Shown piece by piece: positions 24,291 to 36,553 of a stretch of 64,000 nt of DNA. Both the position numbers and the translations under genes were made by a program. The notes below the pieces were generated by a model. That model saw only the letters and a list, made by a program, of their open reading frames with translations, was not told the origin of the DNA and did not search any database. Numbering within the stretch: the stretch's first letter is position 1; the number at the start of each line of letters is the position of its first letter. Source of the stretch: Melanocharis versteri (Eukaryota; Chordata; Aves; Passeriformes; Melanocharitidae); the NCBI GenBank assembly GCA_013397845.1, contig VZTG01004269.1:292090-356089 (forward strand). The letters run 5' to 3'.

Positions 24291-25461
24291 TCAGGACCAC
24301 TTCAGAGCCTTTCTTGATTTATTGCACAAAGAACAAGAAAACATTTTTCCTCTCACTGAGAATCTTCATCAGAGATCCAGGCCCTAACGCTGACTCACTG
24401 AAGGTACAGGACTAAAGAAGGGTGCGACCTCACTGGAGAGGGGGGAAAGCAAGTGACAAAGCAGAGGTTCAAAGATGGCACCACCAAATGCTGCTGTCTA
24501 CAGCGCAGCCCTTGGAAAGCCACAGGTTCATCTAGAGGGAACTTGGAGTTTTTATGTTAAGACATCCTATTTTTATGAAGGAAAAATCGTCTGGACTGCT
24601 ATCTATTTTTAGCTTATATTCAAGTCCCAAGTAATGTGAATTTTTCAAAAGCCAAATGTAAGCATGTAGTTGTAGCAAAAGAAAAAAATCAAATGTCAGA
24701 TCATCAGCTATTTTGAATTCCTATTCCATACAAAAGGCATAAGTAATCCAAAAGAGAACGTGTGGAAATCAGAACCCCCAAATGAGATATCAGGAATTTC
24801 AGAGACATTGATTTCAGCGACTGTTTTTCTAATGAATCTCTAATGAATGCCCAATTAATTTTTAACTGTTTTGATTTTTTTTTCATGGTGAAAGAATATC
24901 AGAAGGAGGAGAAAACACTATTTTTCAATGTTTGGGCATTGGATAATGCTTTATGCAAAAGCTCTATCAGTTTTAGAGATATTTGAATCACCTTCAGGCA
25001 TTAAAAGGAACTGAAAAAAATCTTCCTGCTTTTGGATGGACAGTCATGTCACAAAACCTTATATGATTGCTCTAATACCTTCCTTGTGTAAAGAAAGGCT
25101 TCTTATCCCCTTACTGCCTATCCTCCTGCACTAGATAAGATATTGCATACATCTTGGAAAGGATGGACTTTAATGTTCCTTAAAAGAAAAAAAAGGGGAA
25201 AAGAAGAAAGAAGAAAAAGAAATTGTCATCTAGCCAAATCCTCAGGCAGGATAGCCATGAGATATGAAAATTTCCCTCCCTCCTCTGCTTCCACTGCTTA
25301 ATACTAGACAAATTCATATTTTTATTTCGTGAGGGCTAAATATTCCCTCAGGGACTGAAAATGCCTAACATCAGGTTCTGGACTTTCATCCATGAGCTGC
25401 AGAAATTCTGACAGTAAAATCTCTGTATGGCATCTAGTTCTGTATCACAATGGATACCTCT
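24291..25461. other. Unique non-coding DNA
   Basis: No exon or element recognised. The first ~250 bases are somewhat GC-richer than the background and may contain decayed CR1 sequence continuing from the left. A purine-rich patch lies at 25184-25222. Confidence 0.5.
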
Positions 25462-25519
25462 GTCCAGGTGGAACAGATGATTTCTGGAGGTCCCTTCCAA
25501 CCTCAGCCATTCTGTGACA
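25462..25519 (+). mobile_element. CR1 LINE 3' end scrap
   Basis: Carries the diagnostic 3' UTR words 'cagatgatttctggaggtcc' (25474-25493) and 'cttccaacctcagccattct' (25494-25513) in the correct order and spacing, ending in a single tail unit 'attctgtgac'. Only about 60 bases remain. Confidence 0.75.
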
Positions 25520-28174
25520 TGCAAAAACCTACAGCTGATTCTCAAAAAGCCCCTCCAGGCTGAAGTTCAGATCACTGGTCCACCTTTATTTTCTTTCCAT
25601 CTCATAATCTGTGAACCAAGTTCTAAAAAGATACGACTTAACTGAATTTTTAATCTATAATGTTCAAATTTTACAAAAATGTGATCAGATTATATAAATA
25701 ATCTCTCATGTTCATTCTCTTGCAATGCAGTACCACAACTACCCCTATCCTCAAAGAGACCGTCACTTCTAGTCCTGCCATATAAAGCAGAACAATAAGG
25801 GACTATGAACATCCATTACCCAGATGATCTGTTGAATGTTTAAACTAATTATTAGCAATCTTAAGAGAGAGAGTAAAAAAACCACACACACCATGATTCC
25901 TCTTGTCTTCACAGGAATGAATTGGAGCAGACAGATTGAATCTACTGCCAAGGTTAAATCCTTTCTTTTCAATGACACCAATTATTTTGAGCACAAATGC
26001 TTTAATTATCTCAAGCAGGCAATTAATAAGTTGAATTCAAAAAATCAGGCATCACTATGAAACTGTCCAGCATTCAAATTCTTTTCTCCTCAAAGATATA
26101 AACCACAAAACCTTTTAAAAAGTTTTTTTCAGCTTTCATTTTCACAGCCAAAGAGCTCAAGGATTTCTATCTCTTTCTTTAACCATCATTCAATTTAGTG
26201 GCAAAGGAAACATGTTGACAAGAGGAGAATCTGAGATCTCTTGCTCATAAGAAAACAACAGTATAAAGGTAAACTAGCATGCTTGGCAGCTCTTTGGATC
26301 TATATTACTTAAGAGCTACCTCAATAATATGATCCCTGCACTTGAAATATGCATGTTCAATGATTTTCCCCTTAAGCGCAGAACTTCTGTACATTTCAGT
26401 CACCAGGCTTCTACAATACTTGCTTAAGAATTTACATAATAAGAAGTTCGAGGAAAAATAAATAAGACAGGATGTGAAAGTTGGCTAAATGATGGTTGCT
26501 GGTGAATGAAACTTCTTATTTTTACTGAACTGTCTGAGTTAAATTTTGTCTTGACGACTGGAACACAGAAGAGTTTAATATCAACAGCAGAACACCAAAC
26601 TGGGAAAAAGTGAGCCTCCACTATGAAGAGGAACACAGTTTTATGTATCAGCCTAAGATTAAAATAGTGAAAATGTCCTGTGATATATCTACCTAATTGA
26701 GTGAAGTATGATGTACAAATAGAAAATCCCTCCTGACACGTTAGGTGATCTGCTGCAGTCCTGCGGCAGGAAATGAGGTTGCTTTTACATATTAACTTGC
26801 TTAACTACAAAGGTTTCAGATGTCATAAAACTATACTGGTCTTTTAAAGTTCAGCCTCTATAACTACCTTGATAGCCTGAGGTAGAAGTCTCCATAGGTT
26901 CGCTTTGTCTGATTAAAGACTAAAGTCTCTTTATTGGCTCTAATTTATTGATATTAAGATGCCATATCCAAAATAGTTTCAACCAGGGTTAAATGGGATT
27001 TTGAAGCTTACTGCAAAGCCCAAAGGCAGTAGGAGTACCTTACTGCTCTATAGGGATCAGAGATTGTATCAACACCTCGAACCTGTGTCTGTACCTCAGA
27101 AGTCGTTTGTTAGTGGAACAGGGAGAGCAAGGGGATTTACTGAGGTCTGGTGAGAAAAAAATAAGTGCATTTGGCCCCATCCTCGACTCTGTCACTAACC
27201 TGCTAACCTTTCATATGTCACTTCAGGCTCTCTGAACAGGTTACTCTGCAATCAATTCATTGTTTTGTTGTTGTTGCTGTTGCTGTTTTTCCAGACAGAA
27301 AAAAATGTAGTCAGTTTGGAACCAATTTCTACCTCCTGGTTCAAATAATTTAGGACTCTGATAATTCAGAGGAAATATACACTAAAGGTTTTAAAATAGG
27401 AAATGGCAGTGCTATATTAATCAAATATGGATCTACTTCAAATTTACAAAGTCACAGTTCTTTCTGTGTTGCATCTTCTGTGTCTCAGCCATACAGAACA
27501 CTCTGACTTATAGCAGCATATGGGGCAAAAAGTGTAATCCTTTACAATTCCCATCTCTTTATGACACTGGGACTTTGGAAGAACCACTTGTAAAGATCAC
27601 TGAAGGCTGTGCATGAACAAATCCCATTTGTAGCAATTATCCTCAAGAACTGGGAACTTGCTTTACACTACTGTATAGTTCAAAGGCAATGGCAGCATAA
27701 ACAAAAAGTTTACCTGTCTTTCAAATTATGGCCTTTCCAGTGAAAGCAAATAAATTTTATAGAAGATAATTCATATTCTGACACTGTGCATCTCTCTCAC
27801 CTTTTATCATTTATTATACAACAAACTTTTCTGTACTTTTTTTTTGTATTTGACAATTTTGTTTTGTTCTGAGCAAAGCTAAAGCTTAGGGAGCTTGATT
27901 CATTGGACAGACTAAATTCAACCTTAGAGTATGGCTGTTTTACCTAATAGAGGTATAACTTTTTCATCATAAAGCACCCCTAACTGGTAGATGGCTCTAA
28001 GATATTGACTCCAATATCACACACACTTTCTAAGGCAGGGAGCTTTTGCCCTTTCCTTCCACCTGCAGGTGGGATGATATGTTTGGTTTCCCAACTGTTG
28101 TCTTGAACAACTTTGCTATCCTAAAGTCTGTATTTTCCCTTTGGATGGAGAAGCTGTGACAATAAATAAAGTCA
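25520..28174. other. Unique AT-rich non-coding DNA
   Basis: No gene or transposon recognised over 2.7 kb. A GTT/GCT-rich stretch at 27261-27290 and a T run near 27839-27846 are the only simple-sequence features. Confidence 0.5.
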
Positions 28175-28420
28175 TCATAGAATCCCAGAAAATTTGCCTG
28201 TTAAAGATCTTGAAAATTCACCTAATCTATCCATCTGTTCCAATGTAGGATTGACTATATCCATAGCATTCTTGACAGATTTGTAACCTGGTCCTTAATA
28301 TTTCTGACAAAGACCTTCATGGACAACATATGCTACTACTGGCCTCTATTACCATTAGGATGCCTTTCCTAATACATATCATGCTTATTTTAAATCCCTT
28401 TTCAAATGTAAGATGATTAC
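28175..28420 (-). mobile_element. Ancient CR1-like LINE 3' relic
   Basis: Opens with 'tcatagaatcccagaaaatt', the antisense of a CR1 tail, followed by words in the order expected for the antisense 3' UTR and ORF2 end ('cacctaatctatccatctg' near 28219, 'aggatgcctttcctaatac' near 28358). Divergence is high, comparable to the relic at 8215-8595. Confidence 0.65.
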
Positions 28421-28559
28421 TTGCTGTATTGGTCAAAGGCTTGCACTGGTCTTTGAACAACACACAGAACTATTACTTTATGCCTTTCTATTCTGCAGAA
28501 GCCTTTGACAGAATTTAATATTGCCATCACGGACCCTCTAGGTCTTATCTTTTTGGAGC

Positions 28560-28740
28560 TAAGCTATTAATGGACCTGGCATAAAGCCCTGCGGAGCCTA
28601 GCGGAGATATTTTGGTTCACACTGAACATCGGACAGTAACAGCTTCTCTTTCAATGAGATTTTCTAGCCATTTCACAGTCACGTTACAGAAGTCTCATTC
28701 AGACTGTGTTCCTTGCATTGCCTATGGGAACGGTGCAAAA
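28560..28740 (-). mobile_element. Probable ancient CR1-like ORF2 relic
   Basis: The plus strand contains 'aagccctgcggagcctagcg' (28584-28603) and, later, 'gattttctagccatttcaca' (28658-28677), in the order of the antisense CR1 ORF2 region that encodes the post-catalytic part of the reverse transcriptase. It lies in the same orientation and proper order relative to 28175-28420, so both may be parts of one decayed copy whose middle has been lost or blurred. Weak similarity; could be coincidental. Confidence 0.45.
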
Positions 28741-30093
28741 GACAGCAAATACATGGTAATAGAGAAGTGGAAAGAGCTATAAACATGTCACCTACCCATT
28801 CTTCATCAGGAACACTGGTAAGTTCATAGTCAATTTTTTTTTTTAAATTATTAGTCTGATAAAGCTCTTCTTGAAGGCAAGGAGAATTTGTTCCATTTTA
28901 AAAATAATATCTACATCTTCTATTCCTACCATGGACTAAAATTGTCAGGAGTGGTTCCTAAGCTTTGTTTTCTCTGTCTAACTGTGTGAGTACTTGTAGG
29001 ATCATTATCTTGGATATAAGTTAAACTATTCTGACAGACAAATGTGCAATAAAGCACATGCTACTCGCTTGTTTTGCTATGTAGAATAATTTGCAAGAAA
29101 AATCCCATCATTTGTTTTAATGTGCGGCTATGTCATCTTCAATTTCTCAGACAGTTTTTACATTGTTGCCTTCAGTTGTCCTGTGAGATAATGACTAAGA
29201 TAACACACATACAGGGAGCACTGTAATGTAAAAATATCTCCTGAAAGCCTAAAAAGGAGCAATAGAAAAAATCTAGCTAGAGGGCTTTGCAAGCCAGTAT
29301 CTACCTACTGTCCAAGAAAAGAATAAGCATAGGAGACAGAGCCAGGTACCTGGAAGCCTTGTAATTTCTTATCATGTAATCATGTACATCCTATTAGATG
29401 GAATTGATGATTCTTAGTACTTACTGCATCTTAGTTAATGTAGTTAAATTTGCGTCATCCCCCTCAAACCAAACAAAAACATCTGTTAATAAGTCACTTC
29501 TGGTTTTTTTTTTTTTTATTCTGGAAGTTTGAAAACAAGTAATGAGAAGATAAGAGAGACTAGAAATCAAGAGGGCATATATCTTTGCCTCTGTGTTCAT
29601 AGAGCAGGCTATTAAATAACTGAAGTGTCTCATAAGCCACAACACTTGAAGTGACACCTTGCATTGAAGCTGGCTACAGTAAGCCATCCTTTATCTCAGG
29701 AGAAAATTGGAGGTTTTTCAGCATCATTTGATATGGATATACATAATGTAACTATCAGTCTCTACAATAATCAGATTTCTCAAGTGTACTACAACACTTA
29801 CAAAGACACCTTACCAAGATTTTTCTCGAAAGGCTTGAATAAGAATAAGCTATTTTTAACACTGTGGGTCTTGTCAACTCAAAACCTCTGCTTTCTTGAA
29901 TTGATTGTTCCTGTGAGAAACAAAATCAGAAAGGCTGAATGGTTAAACAGGATTCCCTGCTTTCTGACTTGAGGTACAACTGTTTGAGCCTCTTTCAGTT
30001 AACAAAAAAACCCTCAAACAAATACATATTTTCTCTTCATTACAAATACGTATTTTGTCTTTATTAGGATATTGTCCATACTTTCCAAAACAG

Positions 30094-30098
<5 letters not shown>
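28741..30098. other. Unique AT-rich non-coding DNA
   Basis: Nothing recognised. A 12-T run sits at 29506-29517. A 102-codon plus-strand open frame (29664-29972) and an 88-codon minus-strand frame (29421-29687) have no motif. Confidence 0.5.

Positions 30099-30128
<30 letters not shown>
30099..30128. repeat. (CT)15 dinucleotide microsatellite
   Basis: Fifteen uninterrupted CT units between T runs. A candidate length-polymorphic marker. Confidence 0.97.
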
Positions 30129-30133
<5 letters not shown>

Positions 30134-31652
30134 CAATTTTCAGAAGTATTGACTCCAGGTTACTAATCTAGAGTTTATCCTTTATCACCAAATTTAGAAT
30201 TCGTGTTCTCTCACTAAAATCATCTGTGCCAGACTATGTTTAACAGTATTGACCTGTATATGTATTAGGTTAGAATTTTACCCTGTTGTTCAAAGACACA
30301 CTGTACACATATCTCACTATCATCCACCATTATCTTAAGGACAGTTTTGGCAGCTATTAATTTGGAAGGTGTAATTGTCCTAACCGTCATGAAATGACAA
30401 ATTGTAGTCTTCTGGCTATGACAAGTTCATCTGGTTTTTTTTCAACAATGAATATATATTCTACATGTGATTTAAATAGCTCAAACTAGAAAAACACACA
30501 TTTAAAAATTAGTCAGTTTTATTCCCATATTTCTGTCTCTGTCACTTAGTATTCCACATCTGCTCAATTTTCTGTAGTTGGTCTGGGATGAAAGCAATGA
30601 TCACTGATTTTTTTTTAAAGTCAGTTTCTTGACAACACTGACCATATTGTCATGTTTTTCTTTTCACCGGACAAACGTTCATTTGACATGGCCTACTTTC
30701 CAAATAACCCTATTGAAGTCTCCAAAGTACAGTTTCTTGCACTTTTCCAGTAAAATCATCTTTGTTTTCCATGAAATAAATTTTCCTCATAAAATTTAAT
30801 TGGTTTTCAATTGAAAAAGAAAGTCTGGTGACTGTTGGGTATGCCTCTAGAGCAGCTTGATCATTTTACAACACTGAAAAAGGAACTGGGGCATCAGAGC
30901 ACTTGTCTTAGGTGTAGCAATGAATTGGACATTGGTTTAAGGTCTGCAGAGCCCTTCTGAAGTTTCAGTTTCTTCAACCTACTGCAGTGTTCCTGCTTTA
31001 GTTGCACTGTGAGGCTGTCTAGACGGAGTATCAGCAATCCCAGCACCGTGCCGTGCACGTGCTCTGCCTACAGATCGTACTACATCATGCACAGAAGTTG
31101 TCTCTGACATCCCCCAGCTCAACATCTACTCCTTTGCTATTTGTCAAGGATGAGAGTCCTTTACATCGTGTATGAAGTTGCAGCAATCTAATATGCACAA
31201 GTATTTTTTTATAGTTTCTTCCTTAGCCACCGTCAGCAAGTCATTCCTTCTGAATATGAGTATGCAAAGTCACAGCATCAGTTAATGTGTCAGCAGCGTA
31301 TGCAACAGCATTGGAGAACCATCAATCCTGTACCTGCATTCTGCAAAGTAAATATAGTGCATGATTTATTATGTCTGATTCCCAATTCTTTCTCCCTCAC
31401 TTCAGAGCCACTGTGCCTGACTCTGCATGTCTAGCTTCTTAATTCTAAATTTCTAACAGTCATGCTTCATTCTAAAGGTTGATGGGAGAATTTCTGTATT
31501 TAGGGCAAAAACGTGAGGTTCAGGACTGTATGGTAAATCTACATTTTATCACAGTCTTAAGCTATGCTTGCTATTACCAGTCACAGCAGCTTCTAAAAGG
31601 AGGCAAAACACAAACCCTGCAATATCTTAATTTTAGACAACAGCAATAAGTA
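30129..31652. other. Unique non-coding DNA
   Basis: No element recognised. An E-box-containing palindrome GCACGTGC lies near 31056-31063 within a short GC-richer patch (31019-31075). Confidence 0.5.
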
Positions 31653-31716
31653 TAAAAAAAAATCTAAAAAACCAAATGAACAAACAAAACAAACAAACAA
31701 ACAAACAAAAAACCCC
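31653..31716. repeat. A/C-rich tract with (AAAC)n core
   Basis: A runs with C interruptions resolve into about seven CAAA units (31681-31708) and end in CCCC. Same compositional style as 1831-2104. Confidence 0.92.
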
Positions 31717-34700
31717 AGAGAGATCTTAAACAGTGTTTTTTTTCTTTCTTTGGTCAGGCCTTTACTTGTGACCATAGACCAAGAACACCTCAATAATACT
31801 GTCACATAATTAATGTTGACTTAGGAAATTCCATTCCTTATCAGCCCTTCACAAAGTAAATATATTTACTGTAGTTATCAAACAGCAATCCACTACTAAA
31901 TTTGGAAGTATTTTGTCTTTTCTGACTGCTTGTAAATAACAAAGAAGAACACATAGGTGAATGTATGATAAAACTCAGTTAGCATTTCTTAATTTTTTTT
32001 TTTTTTTAATACTTGAATTTGAGAAGTTGAACACATATAGCTGGACTTCTGCACTTCAGTCCTAATCATATTATGATGAAAATAAGTGGCGTCATAGAAG
32101 AAGGATCAGTCTTCCTCTGTTTTCTCCTGACTCTGCCTGAGTGTAATACCTGACAAGTGATTAAATGCAAATAAAAAACTGTTTTAAAAAGAATGCATTT
32201 TACTGTGTGCTCTTTTATCTCTTTGATGGATAACAAGTTAATACAATTGTGTAATTCAAAGCTTTCTTGCTAGCACAATTAAAGCATCAGTTACTCAACA
32301 GACTTTTTCAGCAGAATGATATTATTCTAGAGGCATTTTTGGGGCTTGGTTTTTTCTTTTAAATGAATATTCACAGAGATTGAATATTTTTCCTACTAGA
32401 AAAACATACCAAAATATCTCCATCTAGTAATAAAAGCAAAGAGTACTTGTTGCTTGTTTGTGACATGGATCCTGTTATCCATTTATCTCTGATGTGCCTG
32501 ATTCTGATGGCATAAACCAAGCACAGATTCTTTCACAACAGAAAGATTGGTGAGAAAAACTATTCAAGTCACTTAGGATGTTATTCATCTCACTTAACTT
32601 CAGACATCTACATCCGAGTTAATCACTGTATACTCCCTTTATAGTCAGTGGCAAGAAATAAGCAGTTTTAGTATGCAATTCATCTGCCCTATTCCAGATA
32701 GCTGCTTTAGAATAGAATTAATTACCCTTTCAGGCTGTCTTCTTTTCACCATTGACTATACAGGTAGTCCACACTGACTAGAACAGATATAAATGTCTGC
32801 CTTGTAGACATTTATGTTTGATGAGGTAAATCTTGCCATTGTGGGGGACTGTGGTACATAAACTGAGGAAAACTGAGGTAAAATGTCCCTGTACATCTGT
32901 GGTAATAGTAAGTTTGGCTTTATTTCTTGGTGTTTCTCAGTCTGCTCTTCTGGAAATAGAAGTTCTGACTCAATGTGAATATCTGTAATAAGTTATTCTG
33001 ATGACTACACATGAGGTAATGTCATATATGCATTTTAATTCTGCTACACATAGGTTTATAAGTGCAATTTCTCAGGTGGAAACCCCAGATAACAATCAAG
33101 AAGGGTTTTGGTAACAATGCCCTACCTCATCCGAAATGAGCGCCTGGTCAACACTGGCAGGTGCTGGGATGCCCTGTCTGGCCATTCTGGTAGAAAAACT
33201 GAGATGGGAGAGTATTCAGTTCAGTGGGAACCTGAAGATTGCTATGTTTCCCCCACTTGTCAGTTCCCTGCTGACCAGGCACTGGGAAACTGCTAGAACT
33301 TCACGACGACAGTGTGCTGATAAGGCTATAAAAGCAAATCAAAGCTAATAGATTGCTCCTCTTGTTTTGAAATACGATCACATGCATCCATGACTCTGAT
33401 TTTGCATAAAAAGATGAAGGAGCTTTGTTTCTTAATTAAGTGGAGGGAAAAAAAAAAAAGAATTAGCCAATATCATTTGCATGAACAACATTCTCTACAT
33501 AACCATTTCAGTTGAAGTCCATTAATTATTGGTTGAGTGAGTCATAGATTGCTGTCACCCTTCGCATACAAACAAAGAATGTAATGTTGTTCAATAAAAA
33601 GCTTGGTCTTACACCATACAGTATTGGGGCTTAGGTGAGAAAAGTGAAGAGAGAAAAGGACTTCTAAATTGCAAGGTGCGTGTACTTCTGTTAGCAAAGG
33701 TTCTGCTCAGGTGCCCTACATGCCACTGAACCAGCATAATACACAAGCAACAAACTCCAGCAAAAAACTCAAATCCTGGATGAGCTGAATGGATACCTTC
33801 TGAAGGTATCTGTATGTGCTGCCATACATATTAAGATGTACCATGGTACCCTCTACCATCCTGCCCTGTTGTCTGCCCAGATCAGGTACTCATGAAATAT
33901 ACCATAGCTTCTATTTTTTGGGGTAAAATTGTTTTTTTTTTCTTCTTCCTTGAAACCTGTACACGACTGAATGTACAGTTTACAAGGAAAAGAAGCATAT
34001 GCCTACAGCACTCACACTCGAGTTTTATAATGCAGATGCAGCTTATTCTTTTCCTACTGACCCATTATAGAGTCTACAGATTCCAGTTGCATGAAATAAA
34101 TGTCCCAATTAAGTGAGATTAATCCAAATTTTGTAGGTTGCAACTGTAGTTAGAGGAGGTACCTCTGGTTTCAAATACTTCTGGTGGGGGCTAGAGACCC
34201 ATCTTTCTCTTTGTAAGAAAGGAACACTAAGTCTTGAACCTGGCAATATGCATCAGAAAAGTTTGACAGGTTCACAGTGTCATTCAGAGTGAAGCAGGTG
34301 TCAGCAATGGTCAGATCATAGGAAGAGCTGCTATTCCATAGCCTCTTAGACACTGACATGTTTTGATCAGAAATAATTTTGCCATGAGTCCATTTTTCTG
34401 TTACCAGCACTTTGCCTGCATAGAGCTTTTGTAAAATATCTCCTTCATCCTCCTATTGGCCATAAAAATGTCCTTCTTTTAAAAATGTGACACCTGGGCA
34501 GTAATACGCCTGGGAGCAGGGCAGCTTTGAGGGAAGGCATCGAGTTTTCCATAATGTCCAGATTTGGAGAATCACAAATAAGATAGAAAATTTGATTTAG
34601 TATCTGGCTTCCACTTTTTTTTTTTTTTGGAGCAGATAGTCAGGAAGGGTTAGAGTCATTACATAGTCTATTACATACATAATCCATTTTTTCCATAGAA

Positions 34701-36529
34701 GGATTTAATGGTAGGCTGGAAAATCTTCACACAATGGTGTTCTAAGTCTGCATAATTACAGAGTTACCCAAAGGGCCAGAATAGCTCCACTTTACCCCAA
34801 GAAAGGCATAAAAATATTTAAAAAAAACCCCAAAGCATCTAATTGTTAAAGCCTCAGAGACCTAAGTGGATTCATAGGTAAATCTATTTTATCCAGCATC
34901 ATAAAAATAAATATTGCTTATATTATTATGTTTTCATTAAAGCACACAATTAAGTTAGGCACAGAAATGAGACAGATTCTTGATCTCACTCTTTGTGCTG
35001 CTTTAGTATCATAAATGGGCTATAAAGTCAATTTAACAAAGCAGATGAAGATTCTCTTGAGGAGACGGAATATGAAATGGAAATATGCCATTTCTTTTGC
35101 AATACTGATTGGATTATAGCGGCATGGTTCAGAATGCTGCTGTGTTACTGTGAGTTCTTAGAACATAATAGTCCTTTGGAATTAGACTCACAAAATTAGG
35201 TCTGGAATCAGCCCCAGGACTGCTATACAATAATAGGTCCTTTATGTCTTACCACCTGTGTCCACTATATATGAGCTCAGCTGAGAAGCTGAACCAATGT
35301 ATTTAACTACTATTTATACCGCAGCATAATAAAAAGCCAACAGTCACCATGATACAATAATCAGACACTCCTTGGTTATGTCTGAGCTGTGTGTAGACAT
35401 CCAGTTTGGCTGCACATCTCCCGTAACATACAGATAAGGTACTCATTTGGGAGATACACGTTTCTCCATTGCCAGGTTGATTTGCTCACCGCTTTTATTC
35501 CTTCACCAAGGCAGCCTTTACTGGTCTGAGTTACTACGAAGAGTAATTTATTCTGCATCTGAGTCAATCAGGCTTTTGATCTTTGTCTGACTGCAAGTAT
35601 ACAAGATGTGGGCAATTACAAGGGTTCGTAGAAATTTGCATTTGGGGAAAGAAATGCAGATTGTAACTGTTTCTAATGTTTTCCGCAGCTTATGTGACAA
35701 ACCCCTCAGGAAACAGTGTTTTGGATGCTAACTCTCTTGTTACCATATTAATTGCCTTTGTCATGACAGTTTTGGCATCTGAAAAAGGCTGAGAACATGC
35801 TGAGCTCCTCAAGAGACCAATCAAGGGCAGGGGAAATTGGTTTATTGGTTCCCAAAGCAGCCTGCGCTAAAGGTGCTGCTATTCAAGCATAGTTTTGAGT
35901 CTCCTAGCTTGAATGAGGAGCCAAAGACACTTCAGGCTAAGGAAAACAGAGCTTTCATTTAGAACGGTGAAGAGGAAACTGAGAAGTTTATTTCTCTGCC
36001 AGCATGACTTCTGCAGTTAGCTTTTGTGTGCAAATCTCTGTGCCACAGTACAGAGGGCGGGACCAGGAATCAAGGTTGCTAGAATACAGTGAGGTCACAG
36101 GCTTCCCAGAAGGGGATCCTAAACATATTTGGTTTTAAATGAACTTAAACTAAGCTTGCTAAAGTACATGCTTTCAATCAAAATTTTCCCTGTGATCAAA
36201 GAATATGCTGTTACAGGGACAGGCTGCAAACTGGAGGAAAGGGATCAAGGTATAAATACCAGGGGATAAATAATTATGAATGTTATTTTAGGTGATGCAC
36301 GATTTCTAACATAAGAACTAAGAGATGTTAATTTCTGGTTGATTTTTCTTTCTTTGAGAAGACTGGCAAGCAGCTGTTATGCTGTAGATGAGAGATTGTA
36401 GGTGGTAAAGGGATGGGCCAGGGTGGCAGGTGATGGGACAGCGAGACGAGGAGGAAAGAAAAAGAACATAAGGAGAGGAAGATCACATGCACATTAAAAA
36501 GCCAAAGGAGTTGCCACAAGGAAAAGAAA
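31717..36529. other. Long unique AT-rich non-coding stretch
   Basis: About 4.8 kb with no recognisable exon, RNA gene or transposon. Short T runs occur at 31993-32008 and 34614-34628. A slightly GC-richer patch at 33108-33310 holds two overlapping plus-strand open frames of 62 and 70 codons without recognisable motifs. A short AAAAACCCC word near 34822 is a miniature of the A/C-rich tracts. Confidence 0.5.
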
Positions 36530-36553
36530 GGGGGGAGGGGGGGGTAGGAGGGG
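36530..36553 (+). repeat. G-run cluster, quadruplex-capable
   Basis: Six G, one A, eight G, then TAGGA and four G. The eight-G run can supply two G-triplets, so four triplets are available with loops of one to five bases, meeting the usual G-quadruplex pattern. It sits at the end of a purine-rich stretch (36425-36553). Confidence 0.8.
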
